Notes: generated by a model from the letters alone, not told the origin. 64,000 nt of DNA from Psychrobacter phenylpyruvicus DSM 7000 = NBRC 102152 (GCF_000685805.1 NZ_JMKP01000004.1:70502-134501); one strand, 5' to 3'. Shown: positions 1 to 7,091, numbered from the stretch's first letter. Program-made: numbers and translations.

Positions 1-27
1 AATCACGTCAAAATCTTGTCATAAAAA

Positions 28-49
28 AAGCCCCTCTGGTGAGGGGCTT
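28..49 (-). terminator. Duplicated ssrA terminator in attL
   Basis: A 9-bp GC-rich stem (AAGCCCCTC / GAGGGGCTT) with a TGGT loop is followed on the minus strand by a run of T. It is the same terminator as the one after the intact tmRNA gene. Here it would end leftward transcripts of the integrase operon. Confidence 0.85.
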
Positions 50-67
50 GATTTTATTACTAATATT

Positions 68-95
68 TGGTGGAGATGGCGGGAGTTGAACCCGC
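68..95 (-). pseudogene. 28-nt 3' fragment of tmRNA (original host tail)
   Basis: The minus strand reads the last 28 nt of tmRNA including the terminal CCA and part of the T arm. The rest of the gene is absent on this side, so this is the displaced 3' tail left in attL. The functional gene at 35287-35644 has its end supplied by the phage copy. Confidence 0.9.
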
Positions 96-107
96 TACGA
101 GCTTATA

Positions 108-182
108 CAGTCTGACGCAATCCGACAAGAAGCCTTGAAACATAAGGCTTTTGATTTTTGGTTGTCAGATTACATCGGACTG
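108..182. repeat. Large imperfect inverted repeat beside attL
   Basis: Two 21-nt arms at 108-128 and 162-182 are inverted copies, matching at 17 of 21 positions. Three of the four differences become G-U pairs on the minus-strand RNA. A smaller perfect stem (AAGCCTT / AAGGCTT) sits inside at 131-151. It lies between the end of the integrase operon and the att core. It could be a transcript 3' structure or part of the attachment site. Confidence 0.7.
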
Positions 183-216
183 TTTGACGTGATAGCACGT
201 CAAAAATCACGTCAAA
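183..216. repeat. CACGTCAAA repeats, candidate Int arm sites
   Basis: Three copies of CACGTCAAA occur here: inverted at 183-191, direct at 196-204 and direct at 208-216. A further copy lies at 4-12 inside the att repeat and therefore also in attR. Short repeats at this distance from the core suit arm-type integrase or excisionase binding sites; this is an inference from position. Confidence 0.5.
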
Positions 217-482
217 GAATTATCTACCTTAAGTTTTGATGTCTTAATTTGATAAGGTTCGTTTGCTGTAAAATCGATTTCAATAGGGTGACCAAAGATA
301 TTTGCTTGATGCGCATTATTACTGAGCGTCGCATGATGCAAATTTGCATTTGACTTGTATTCATCGAACGCTTTTAAGAAAAATGGAGAAACTATTATTT
401 TGTCTATTCGATAAATATTAGTGTCAATATAAAGTAACGCTCGACGCAGGTTATTTATATGTCGTTCATGATCGGTTAGCAT
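207..482 (-). CDS. Hypothetical protein downstream of integrase
   Basis: A 91-aa protein I do not recognise. It is hydrophilic, without signal peptide or membrane segment, and its C-terminal half reads like a short beta-rich fold (FGHPIEIDF). The ATG lies 1 nt beyond the integrase stop on the same strand, with an AGGA Shine-Dalgarno inside the int gene, so it is probably translated from the integrase message. Its stop codon overlaps one of the CACGTCAAA repeats next to attL, making it the last gene of the leftward operon. Function unknown. Confidence 0.6.
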   Translation of the reverse strand: MLTDHERHINNLRRALLYIDTNIYRIDKIIVSPFFLKAFDEYKSNANLHHATLSNNAHQANIFGHPIEIDFTANEPYQIKTSKLKVDNSLT

Positions 483-483
483 A

Positions 484-1626
484 TTAATCCGTCCTAAGCT
501 TACTCATCTCAATTTTATTCTTATCACCATGAATCCAGCGGCCGTATCTTTTCATAAGCATCTGAATACTGTGGCCTAGTTGATTAGCAACAAATACTGG
601 ATTCACTCCGTCCATCAACAGCATAGTAGCATAGGTGTGCCTGGCGTTATATGCTGGACGCTTTCTAATGCGACACGCTTCCATAGCTCTAGTGATTCTT
701 AGTCGTGGCGGTTTTTCATTAAAAAATGGCTGGCTAGTCTCAGGGCATATCATCACATAATCATTATCAAGCTTTAGTGCTTGTAGTGCTTCAAACGCTA
801 CCTTGCTTCTGTCATTCAGATATACTTCGCGTACTGTATGAGTTTTAGTGACGCTTTTCTCAACACCGCGCACCCTCGTTTTATTGATGATAATAGACCC
901 ATTAAACCAGTCTATATCTGACCATCTCAGAGCAAGCAATTCACTGGGTCGGCACCCCGTCCAAAACGCCACCTCAAAATACCAATAATAAAAATGCTCA
1001 TCACCATCAAGATTCTTATCAAGCCAGGTCAGTAGCGCATTCATCTCATCTCTGTTGAATGGATCCGGCAACCCCGTCTGCACTTTCTTGTTATTGATAT
1101 CAGACATAGGGTTATAGCTTTGGTCAATCAACTTCATTTCAACCGCTTTATCAAAAACTCCGCGAAGTGGTACCAAGCAATTATTTAAGGTCTTATCAGT
1201 TTTAAAACCCCTGTCGGCAATAGCATCTTTAATCTGGTCACTGGTGATTTCATCAATACGAGATAAGGCAAAGTAGGGCATCCAGTGCTTATTGAGAGCT
1301 GATAAGTAATCTTTCTTAGAGTCAGTATTGGCTTCGCAGTGCTTAAGATACTTTTGTGCGACTTCTTGAAAAAGAACGCCGCTAGTAACTATCGATTCAG
1401 CTTGATAACCCTTGGCGGCATTGATGTCGGCATCGGTTAAGATGCCCCATTCGGCTTTTGTTGCTAATTCAGCTCTAATTTTAGAGGCTGCAGCGATACC
1501 TTCCGCAGTCGGCGGGTGTGGGAGCGTGATGTTGTACCGCTGTTTGCGTCGCTCAAAGTAGATTTGGATGCTGCCGGTGCGGATTCGCACTCCTGTAGGC
1601 AGTTTTTTGCTTGTTGATTTAGCCAT
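484..1626 (-). CDS. int: Tyrosine recombinase integrase
   Basis: This 380-aa phage integrase catalyses recombination between attP and the ssrA attB. The N-terminal part (about residues 1-60) is the arm-binding region, followed by a SAM-like core-binding domain (about 85-185) and a C-terminal catalytic domain. Visible catalytic motifs are TGCRPSELLALRW (first Arg), ARHTYATML (second Arg), QLGH (His) and the nucleophile Tyr in KRYGRWI. The position that is often His, three residues before the second Arg, is Tyr here. The gene sits about 400 bp from attL, transcribed toward it. Its first 163 nt overlap the excisionase gene in another frame. Length is normal for the family. Confidence 0.95.
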   Translation of the reverse strand: MAKSTSKKLPTGVRIRTGSIQIYFERRKQRYNITLPHPPTAEGIAAASKIRAELATKAEWGILTDADINAAKGYQAESIVTSGVLFQEVAQKYLKHCEANTDSKKDYLSALNKHWMPYFALSRIDEITSDQIKDAIADRGFKTDKTLNNCLVPLRGVFDKAVEMKLIDQSYNPMSDINNKKVQTGLPDPFNRDEMNALLTWLDKNLDGDEHFYYWYFEVAFWTGCRPSELLALRWSDIDWFNGSIIINKTRVRGVEKSVTKTHTVREVYLNDRSKVAFEALQALKLDNDYVMICPETSQPFFNEKPPRLRITRAMEACRIRKRPAYNARHTYATMLLMDGVNPVFVANQLGHSIQMLMKRYGRWIHGDKNKIEMSKLRTD

Positions 1627-1805
1627 TTGTTAAATCCAGTTACTGAGTAATAGATTCGATTGTCAACTTTAACCCAGACTTCACCTTGCTTCCAACTATC
1701 TTTTCGTAAATCATAAAACCGACTTCTGGGTATGCCGGTCAGCTCTTCGAACTTTGGGGCGCTCACCCAGTCAATCTCGACTACAGCGACATGATCATCT
1801 GACAT
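1464..1805 (-). CDS. xis: Excisionase-like DNA-binding protein
   Basis: A 113-aa protein whose first 66 residues have the small winged-helix excisionase pattern (WVSAPKFEELTGIPRSRFYD then WVKVDNRIYYSVTGFNKWL), similar to the DUF1233/Phage_Xis group. It would direct Int toward excision. A good ribosome site (GGAGGG) precedes the ATG. The C-terminal 50 residues, rich in Ser and Lys, lie over the integrase start in another frame, so they may be little constrained. It overlaps the upstream gene by 11 nt, which fits a translationally coupled operon. Confidence 0.8.
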   Translation of the reverse strand: MSDDHVAVVEIDWVSAPKFEELTGIPRSRFYDLRKDSWKQGEVWVKVDNRIYYSVTGFNKWLNQQAKNCLQECESAPAASKSTLSDANSGTTSRSHTRRLRKVSLQPLKLELN

Positions 1806-2145
1806 CTTTAAACCCTCCGTTTATTTCATCAATTGAGTAAACCCACGGTGCCATGTTGTCCTCATAGTGTTCGTTAACAAATTCTTTGGCGCTATCAATA
1901 CAAGTAAATCCACCGCAATGGTCAGTATGGTTATCTGATAGGCGGGTTTTTTTAACTAAATACTTACCATTAACGTCATCCAATATCACATATAAGTGAG
2001 TAGGGCCTTTAGCAACAATGCGAGTATCATCAAAAGGATGTGCATTCTGATAATGCCATTGTAGAGGCCTGACTGGCAGTTGATCTCGCTGGCGTCTACT
2101 GAGCACACCAGCTGTTTGAATCATCGACTCTCTAACTAAATTCAT
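1795..2145 (-). CDS. Hypothetical protein
   Basis: A 116-aa protein not recognised. It is a soluble, mixed alpha/beta type with a central stretch HLYVILDDVNGKYLVKK and a Cys/His pair (DHCGGFTC). The start overlaps the stop of the preceding gene as ATGA, and the end overlaps excisionase by 11 nt, so it is a tightly packed member of the leftward early operon. No function can be assigned. Confidence 0.6.
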   Translation of the reverse strand: MNLVRESMIQTAGVLSRRQRDQLPVRPLQWHYQNAHPFDDTRIVAKGPTHLYVILDDVNGKYLVKKTRLSDNHTDHCGGFTCIDSAKEFVNEHYEDNMAPWVYSIDEINGGFKDVR

Positions 2146-2501
2146 GCTAATACTCCAAACATATCTAATTGATCATCTGCCTTTGCAGGTTTAGCGCTTC
2201 GCTTAGCTGGCGCTAAATCCCTGCAGAAATTCTCTCTGCAATACTCAAACACGTCAGCAACCGTTGTACTGCTATCCATGATTTCAGCTATTTGTTTGCT
2301 ACTTAGATGTAACACGCTCTCTAAAGCAATGCCATTTTTATATACACTCATAAAAGCAAAACGACTGCCAAGAAATAGCATCACCTTTTCATGTTCATAC
2401 TTGCTAATAGTGCGTTTAAACCAAACAGCCTTTTCCCATTGCTGGCCAATATTTGAATAATGGCTTTTTTCTGATTCGCATTTGTATTTATTCACTTGCA
2501 C
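2142..2501 (-). CDS. Hypothetical protein, GTG start
   Basis: A 119-aa protein of unknown function. A GTG start is chosen because AGGA lies 5 nt upstream and no in-frame ATG is near. The N-terminal half is charged with several aromatics; the C-terminus (PAKRSAKPAKADDQLDMFG) ends in a motif resembling a clamp-binding peptide (QLDMFG, compare QLxLF). Binding to the DNA polymerase sliding clamp is only a suggestion. It overlaps the next gene by 4 nt. Confidence 0.6.
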   Translation of the reverse strand: MQVNKYKCESEKSHYSNIGQQWEKAVWFKRTISKYEHEKVMLFLGSRFAFMSVYKNGIALESVLHLSSKQIAEIMDSSTTVADVFEYCRENFCRDLAPAKRSAKPAKADDQLDMFGVLA

Positions 2502-2503
2502 AT

Positions 2504-2731
2504 CTATCCTTTTTTCACAAAACTAAATCCTACACACATCGCAAACGCCTCATCTGTGTATTTGCTAATGCCAAGTTCATACAGAGCCAGTTTCGCTTTT
2601 CCGTAAGGGCCGCCTAATACATATAATCCCTTTTCATCTGCATGCACTTCGACTTTTTGCCCAACTTCAAAATCACTAAACATTGCGGCCTCACATTCGA
2701 TTAAGTCGCCTGCTTTAATTTTGTTTTTCAT
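2504..2731 (-). CDS. Hypothetical small protein
   Basis: A 75-aa soluble protein that begins MKNKIKAGDLIECEA and looks like a small beta-barrel (alternating short strands, many Gly and Val). The family is not recognised. It lies one base after the coiled-coil gene and two bases before the GTG gene, so it belongs to the same polycistronic unit. Confidence 0.55.
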   Translation of the reverse strand: MKNKIKAGDLIECEAAMFSDFEVGQKVEVHADEKGLYVLGGPYGKAKLALYELGISKYTDEAFAMCVGFSFVKKG

Positions 2732-2732
2732 A

Positions 2733-3059
2733 TCAATCTTCCTTAAACAAAGCTAAGCTACTGTTAACAGCTCGGCTGGCTCGACTGACTAGCTCCTTTA
2801 GACGCTCTTCGTTGCCGGCCATACTCGCAAGCTCTTGTTCGAGCGCACAAACCCTAAACTCTAGCTCATCTATCTCATAAGATAGATCATGATTTTCATC
2901 TTGTAATTTTCTGAGTTGTCCGGACTCTTCAGGATTTAAGTTTCGCTCTAAGCGGCAGGCAAGGGCATATGCTAGTGAGTCATAACCTTCATCTAATGCG
3001 AGTGCTATCAATTCAAATTCAGATGCATTAGCGAATCGGCGGTTGGTTAATAGGTCCAT
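2733..3059 (-). CDS. Hypothetical coiled-coil protein
   Basis: A 108-aa protein. Residues about 40-95 have a continuous heptad-like pattern of Leu, Glu and Arg (QLRKLQDENHDLSYEIDELE), so a coiled-coil dimer is likely. The N-terminus is a short helical segment. No catalytic motif is visible. It abuts the upstream gene with no gap. Its role in the early operon is unknown. Confidence 0.6.
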   Translation of the reverse strand: MDLLTNRRFANASEFELIALALDEGYDSLAYALACRLERNLNPEESGQLRKLQDENHDLSYEIDELEFRVCALEQELASMAGNEERLKELVSRASRAVNSSLALFKED

Positions 3060-3881
3060 TTATACCTCCTCAGTTTGAGGGCAATCATTTACCTTGGTGA
3101 GCTTTTTATACACTTCAGATTCGAGCACCCAACCAGCTTTTCTTCCGCGCTCATAGTTAACAGATACCACCTCATTTACTATGTGTGATTTCTTGAGAGC
3201 CAGTGCAACCATTCTTAAGGTAACAACTCTTGAGTGCCTAGCAGTGTATTCATCAACTCGCACAAGCTGGCCCTCTGATATTCTCTGTGCAATCTCTGCA
3301 ATCGTTTGGTGATATATTTGATGGCTAGATAAGTTATTGGTTGGTTCTAGGCGTTTGCGAACAGCTTCAGCATTCTTTTTGGTCAAAAGCCTTTCATTTA
3401 GCGCACTCTCAGCAATCCAACCAAGGTTTCGCTTGGTTTCAGTTCTTAGAGTAACGATCTCAAAGCCTTTTGATCTTAAATCTGCGGCTATTCGCGATAG
3501 GATGCAACTCATTGTTGATGTGGCATAAACGCCTTTATAATCAGTTGCTTTAACTAATTCCCCATTAAAAAATCTACTTTTAACCTGGCTAATCAAGTTA
3601 GTGTAATGCTCGTCTGAAAAATCAATATCACGAGCCTTTTTCTTTGGAAGATTACCAGCCTCCTTAACGATTGCCTCATGCACATCACGTGCCCGTTTTT
3701 TGTTTTTAATTTGCCTCTTTTGAATTTCCTTGGTGTTTACATTATTAAAATAAGAATCATCTTTCACTAAATTATCAGGGAGCGATTCGACTCTCCCATT
3801 CTCTTTTAGCCATTCTTCGACCACATCCACTGGTGTACCTTGATTGGCTTTAACAGCTGATAAATTTGTTTGTATTAGCAT
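3060..3881 (-). CDS. Hypothetical protein with two tandem similar domains
   Basis: A 273-aa protein starting at ATG 3881, preceded by GGAG; the longer TTG start is less likely. After a basic, helical N-terminal third (KRQIKNKKRAR), two similar modules appear at about residues 93-166 and 190-261. Each has GELV/GQLV, then a helical region, then R..GWI.ES or K.GWV.ES and a terminal KL/RL. This suggests an internal duplication of a small, possibly winged-helix, domain. DNA binding is plausible given the basic charge and the neighbouring recombination genes, but the family is not recognised. Confidence 0.65.
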   Translation of the reverse strand: MLIQTNLSAVKANQGTPVDVVEEWLKENGRVESLPDNLVKDDSYFNNVNTKEIQKRQIKNKKRARDVHEAIVKEAGNLPKKKARDIDFSDEHYTNLISQVKSRFFNGELVKATDYKGVYATSTMSCILSRIAADLRSKGFEIVTLRTETKRNLGWIAESALNERLLTKKNAEAVRKRLEPTNNLSSHQIYHQTIAEIAQRISEGQLVRVDEYTARHSRVVTLRMVALALKKSHIVNEVVSVNYERGRKAGWVLESEVYKKLTKVNDCPQTEEV

Positions 3882-3941
3882 TATTTTCTCCAACCCTAGA
3901 TGATAGGTAGCATCAGCAAAGCCAATGCTATCGTTAGTCTT

Positions 3942-4910
3942 TTAACCCTCAGCACCAATTTCTTCAGCGATCATGTCTAGCGTGTCGCTAAGTAGATGTA
4001 AATCAGGCTGTGCCAAGTCACCAGACTTGTCCAAGATCACACCGCGCATACGCTCAATATCGTCTAATGACTGGCATGATTTGATGTTATTCATAAGATT
4101 GGCGTACTCAAGCTCCAGCTTTTTATCTTTCCAAGTTTTACGTAGAGCTGCCAAGTCATCATTTTTGATGTTGATATCTGCATTTTCAGACATGGCTTTA
4201 ATTTCTTTGCCGATACCATTAATTTGCTCTAAGTTTTCAGCTTGGGCAATGAAGTTAATTAATTGAGTGGTATCAAAATACTCAATAGCCGGCGCTTCAA
4301 CTGTTGCCGCCTTTGCTTTGACACGCTCGAGTAGGGCAGAGGCACCGGCGTTTTTGGTCTTAACCGGCTTGGCTGGAGTAACGTCAATCGCACGGTCTTT
4401 CTCTTCTTCAGTGATGCCAAAGCCACTTAGCACGTCAGCGAACTTATCACGTAGAGCGTAAGCACGTGCGCGGTTTTTCATCATGCGCTTGGGGTATTGA
4501 GTCCAGGGACCCTGTTTACCAGCCAACCCTGCTTTTTTAGCGTCTTGCATACTAAAAGTTACGCTGTGTGGCTCTTGACCAATACGCTTAACAGTGACCG
4601 TTGCATATTCATCTGTAACTTCTTCAGTGATATCTTCAAGCATCCCTGAGCTTTGGCAGATAGCTACAACTGCGTCACCCCAGATGGTAGGACGGCCATT
4701 AACTACAGCGATATTTTGCAGTGATTGCAGGGGCTTTAAGCCAATCTCGCTACCCATTTGCATGGCGATTAAAATATCAGCCGGTTTACCTTTGAAGTTC
4801 TTGGGCACCATTTCAGATGCTGCTAGCATTTCGCTAAACTGCCAGGCTTCTTGATAGTTTTGAGGATTGATAAAACCAGATGATTGAGTTTGTTGAGGTA
4901 AGTTATTCAT
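3942..4910 (-). CDS. recT: RecT-family single-strand annealing protein
   Basis: This 322-aa protein anneals complementary single strands during phage recombination and replication. Residues about 20-175 carry the RecT pattern: SEMVPKNFKGKPADILIAMQ, GLKPLQSLQNIAVVNGRP, AKKAGLAGKQGPWTQYPKRM, and RARAYALRDKFADVLSGFG followed by EEE. The C-terminal 120 residues are more variable and helical. It lies 22 bp downstream of the YqaJ exonuclease gene, the usual exonuclease-annealase pairing (as in lambda exo-bet and RecE-RecT). Confidence in the family is high; partner specificity is inferred. Confidence 0.9.
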   Translation of the reverse strand: MNNLPQQTQSSGFINPQNYQEAWQFSEMLAASEMVPKNFKGKPADILIAMQMGSEIGLKPLQSLQNIAVVNGRPTIWGDAVVAICQSSGMLEDITEEVTDEYATVTVKRIGQEPHSVTFSMQDAKKAGLAGKQGPWTQYPKRMMKNRARAYALRDKFADVLSGFGITEEEKDRAIDVTPAKPVKTKNAGASALLERVKAKAATVEAPAIEYFDTTQLINFIAQAENLEQINGIGKEIKAMSENADINIKNDDLAALRKTWKDKKLELEYANLMNNIKSCQSLDDIERMRGVILDKSGDLAQPDLHLLSDTLDMIAEEIGAEG

Positions 4911-4932
4911 TGTTTTATTCCTTATTTAATGA

Positions 4933-5949
4933 TTATTTGATTCGCATCACACGGCTGGCTGACTGTTTGACGTACTTGGCAGCAAGTTCAGGCATATCTT
5001 TTTTAAAGCTATTGCTATCAAATCGGTTGCTGACCTGAGCCTTATAGGTCACTGCAATATCACCATCGATTGCCAGTGCTTCATTGTCACCAATCGTGCA
5101 AATAAGCTTGGTTTGAGCAGCTTCAATCTGCTTTTTAAGTAGCTTTTCAGCTTCTTTAAGCTCAACGTATTCGTTAAAGACTTCGACCGCTTCGTCCTCT
5201 ATTGATACATCAAGTACCGCATCTGGCGTATGCTTTGGATATTTGTCTTTGGCGTTCTGTAGAGTAGTCGCTTCAGGTGCCACCCCAGCCAAAACATTGT
5301 TAACCCAAAAGTCTTCGGCCACTTCAAACAACACATCGATTAATTCTTGATTGCGCTCGATGCGATACTGACGGTACTTGTTACCACCGATTAACACAGC
5401 CATGTAGCAAACTTGGGTATCAGTCACGCCCATATACCACTGAGCCTGGCACATGTATTGGTCAGGGACTTGATCCGACTCTTCATCACCCCAGTCTTTA
5501 GCGACGTACTCAGATGCAGTCTTAATCTCTAAGATAGTATCGGTAGTAAGCTTGCCATCTTTAAATCTAACGTTGCCGCTAATCTCTGGATTGATAACAG
5601 CGCGGTCAATGTTGGCCACTGCAAATTTATGGACAGGATGACGCATCATGAAGTTAACGTTTTGGGTTTTAAGGTCGTTGCGCTTGGCAAACTCAGTAGC
5701 GACTACTGGTTCTAAGGTGGTGCCCCAGTAAGCAGGTTCGCCGGCGGTATCTTCAACTGGCTGCGTTTTACTGATATAAACATCGTAAGCGGTAGCGTAG
5801 GGGTTAACACCCATAATTGCGCTGATATCACTGCCACCAATACCGGTTTGACGAGCCGTTAACCATTCTTCACGGCTCATGTTTTTGGTGCTAAGCGCAA
5901 GGTTTGATGCGTACTTTTTAAAGCTTTCTAAGATTGCTAAATTACTCAT
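4933..5949 (-). CDS. YqaJ-like viral recombinase / 5'-3' exonuclease
   Basis: A 338-aa PD-(D/E)XK exonuclease of the YqaJ/lambda-Exo group, expected to resect double-strand ends for RecT. Visible motifs are REEWLTARQTGIGGSDISAI near residue 25, a conserved Glu in TTLEPVVATEF, and the catalytic LEIKTA core with an upstream Asp; VPDQYMCQAQWYM follows, as in the family. The C-terminal third is helical. Its ATG overlaps the end of the small lipoprotein-like gene (ATGAGTAA), suggesting coupled translation. Confidence 0.9.
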   Translation of the reverse strand: MSNLAILESFKKYASNLALSTKNMSREEWLTARQTGIGGSDISAIMGVNPYATAYDVYISKTQPVEDTAGEPAYWGTTLEPVVATEFAKRNDLKTQNVNFMMRHPVHKFAVANIDRAVINPEISGNVRFKDGKLTTDTILEIKTASEYVAKDWGDEESDQVPDQYMCQAQWYMGVTDTQVCYMAVLIGGNKYRQYRIERNQELIDVLFEVAEDFWVNNVLAGVAPEATTLQNAKDKYPKHTPDAVLDVSIEDEAVEVFNEYVELKEAEKLLKKQIEAAQTKLICTIGDNEALAIDGDIAVTYKAQVSNRFDSNSFKKDMPELAAKYVKQSASRVMRIK

Positions 5950-6103
5950 AATCTCTTGCCTCCATTAAGGACATTTCATAATCGTAGTTATCAATGTACT
6001 GCTGCTGATTACTTTGTTCTTTGTCTAGCGCAAGCAGCGCTACATGGGTTGAGCAGCCACCTACAATGGCTGCTAATAGGGCTGCAGCTAATGCCTTCAT
6101 CAT
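5942..6103 (-). CDS. Small lipoprotein-like peptide (53 aa)
   Basis: A short gene reading MMKALAAALLAAIVGGC with a hydrophobic N-terminal helix and a candidate lipobox (IVGGC), then a hydrophilic tail of 36 residues. The stop overlaps the exonuclease start by 8 nt and the start overlaps the end of the preceding gene by 4 nt. That packing supports it as real despite its size. A lipid-anchored or inner-membrane peptide inside a recombination operon is unexpected; function unknown. Confidence 0.6.
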   Translation of the reverse strand: MMKALAAALLAAIVGGCSTHVALLALDKEQSNQQQYIDNYDYEMSLMEARDYE

Positions 6104-6267
6104 GCGCCCACCTCGCTAACTTCAACGACTTCCTGAAAATCTACCCAGCGCTTTAAGCTATGAATGATGTGACCGCGTGCTTGCATGACCGTTTCACCAT
6201 AGACGTATTCAGTAATGTACGTCCCTTCGTCGATGTAGCTGACTCGATATAGCTTTTCCACTACCAT
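6100..6267 (-). CDS. Hypothetical small protein
   Basis: A protein of about 55 aa reading MVVEKLYRVSYIDEGTYITE. The upstream frame opens with a TTG lacking a ribosome site, so the start is placed at ATG 6267. A GTG six bases further in (6261) has the better spacing from AAGGGG and may be the true start. It overlaps the upstream stop slightly. Soluble, beta-rich; not recognised. Confidence 0.5.
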   Translation of the reverse strand: MVVEKLYRVSYIDEGTYITEYVYGETVMQARGHIIHSLKRWVDFQEVVEVSEVGA

Positions 6268-6271
6268 CCCC

Positions 6272-6607
6272 TTAACCGTATAAAAAATCAGAATTTGTGA
6301 AACCAAGTGAGCTCATACTGTCACGCTCTTCATAAGGCTCTTCACCCCATAGCATTGGCTCGATTTGGTCACGCATGATGTTGAAAATCTCGTCAGTGAT
6401 TTCGAACTGCATTGGCTCTTCACCGTCTTTTAACGCTTCGATAACTTCTAGGCCTTTTACATTGCCGTGTTCGTCTGAGACAAAGGCCACCTTGATGAGG
6501 TCCAAGCCTTGCTCAAAGAAGAAGAAACCAGTCTTCTTGCGATAACCTTCGTTAATTTCGTAGTCATAGCCCGTGTCTAACTTGAGTTTTTCTAAAATTG
6601 CTGTCAT
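6272..6607 (-). CDS. Hypothetical acidic protein
   Basis: A 111-aa acidic soluble protein with the ribosome site AAAGGAG 7 nt before the ATG. It contains an FFFFEQGLDLIKVAF stretch and many Glu and Asp in the C-terminal half. Not recognised. Its small size and negative charge would suit a DNA-mimic or inhibitor such as lambda Gam, but no sequence similarity is claimed. It is an early-operon member. Confidence 0.55.
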   Translation of the reverse strand: MTAILEKLKLDTGYDYEINEGYRKKTGFFFFEQGLDLIKVAFVSDEHGNVKGLEVIEALKDGEEPMQFEITDEIFNIMRDQIEPMLWGEEPYEERDSMSSLGFTNSDFLYG

Positions 6608-6628
6608 AATATTTTTACTCCTTTGAGT

Positions 6629-6663
6629 AAGCCCCTTTGATTTCCAGTCGAGAGGGGCTTTTT
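6629..6663 (+). terminator. Hairpin with T tract facing right
   Basis: The stem AAGCCCCT / AGGGGCTT (6629-6636 and 6653-6660) is followed by TTTTT on the plus strand, with no T run on the minus strand. No plus-strand gene precedes it. It may block rightward read-through toward PL, or act as a leader structure of the leftward gene. Confidence 0.4.
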
Positions 6664-6703
6664 AATGTCTAAAAAATGTCTAACTAGATCGTTGAATGTC
6701 TAG

Positions 6704-6838
6704 CTATCCAATGATGTTGTTAACAAACTCAACACAGTTTGCAAAAGTATCTGAGTAAATCATTTCGTTTTGCTCAAGACACCAAACCTCGCCACGATGA
6801 TTAACAACATAATTGCCTTTCTGATACGTTTTGCTCAT
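6704..6838 (-). CDS. First gene of the PL-like operon (44 aa)
   Basis: A small gene reading MSKTYQKGNYVVNHRGEVWC and ending NNIIG. It has a strong ribosome site (AAAGGAG, 7 nt spacing). It is the first open frame downstream of the leftward promoter, the position of lambda N, but it is not basic and shows no arginine-rich motif, so an N-like role is not supported. Function unknown. Confidence 0.6.
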   Translation of the reverse strand: MSKTYQKGNYVVNHRGEVWCLEQNEMIYSDTFANCVEFVNNIIG

Positions 6839-6967
6839 GCCTATCTCCTTTGGTTAACACACAACAGCCGACTACTTGAATCGGCTGTAATTTGTTAGCC
6901 TTTAATCATGTTTTTAAATAGTCACTAGCATCATCGTCTGATTGCTTGTGTTTGTTGCCATGTGTTT

Positions 6968-6996
6968 ATAATAAACAAAACGTTTAATTAGTGCAA
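6968..6996 (-). promoter_or_regulatory. Leftward early promoter (PL-like)
   Basis: On the minus strand TTGCAC (6991-6996) and TATTAT (6968-6973) are separated by exactly 17 bp. The operator palindrome fills the spacer. The -10 and the operator position match the rightward promoter at 11108-11136. It should drive the operon from 6838 to 207. Confidence 0.85.
6970..6989. promoter_or_regulatory. Operator OL1-like in PL
   Basis: The site reads TAAAC-AAAAC-GTTTA in its core, the same inverted repeat TAAAC-N5-GTTTA as in PR and in the repressor leader. It overlaps the spacer of PL, so occupancy would block RNA polymerase. Confidence 0.75.
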
Positions 6997-7000
6997 GCGA

Positions 7001-7022
7001 TATTTAAACAAAATGTTGATAT
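7001..7022. promoter_or_regulatory. Operator OL2-like
   Basis: The core TAAAC-AAAAT-GTTGA differs from the consensus operator at one base. It lies just upstream of the -35 box of PL. A weaker half site (TAAAC) follows at about 7027. Confidence 0.5.
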
Positions 7023-7048
7023 TTTTTAAACATATTGAATTTTAAACA

Positions 7049-7072
7049 CAAAAAAACCCGCACAAAGCGGGT
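7049..7072 (-). terminator. Terminator 2 of the lysogeny transcripts
   Basis: On the minus strand the stem ACCCGC / GCGGGT is followed by seven T. It is the second of two terminators between the last rex-like gene and PL. It isolates PL from lysogenic transcription. Confidence 0.85.
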
Positions 7073-7091
7073 CAGGTATAGGGTAGGCAGT

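Larger units (their letters stand above)
1..95. repeat. attL (left copy of 95-bp direct repeat)
   Basis: Bases 1-95 are identical to 35220-35314 and diverge immediately after base 95 (CCCGC then TACGA here, CCCGC then GTCCG in the right copy). The repeat includes the tmRNA 3' end and its terminator. It extends to the window edge, so its full length is unknown. Integration at ssrA by a tyrosine integrase is a well-known pattern. Confidence 0.93.

Noticed and set aside
68-95. tRNA-like sequence at the left edge
   Set aside because: The T-arm and CCA belong to the truncated tmRNA tail in attL; no complete tRNA can be folded.
207-482. Toxin-antitoxin partner beside integrase
   Set aside because: Only one gene, no recognisable toxin fold or antitoxin DNA-binding motif.
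5956-6156. 66-codon plus-strand frame beside the exonuclease gene
   Set aside because: Antisense to the 53-aa lipoprotein-like gene, which has the better start, packing and signal sequence.
6664-6702. Three AATGTCTA repeats as a possible iteron set
   Set aside because: Only 8 bp, irregular spacing, between two early genes; too weak to support a function.
6704-6838. First PL gene as an N-type antiterminator
   Set aside because: No arginine-rich RNA-binding region and no boxA/boxB pair was recognised downstream of PL.
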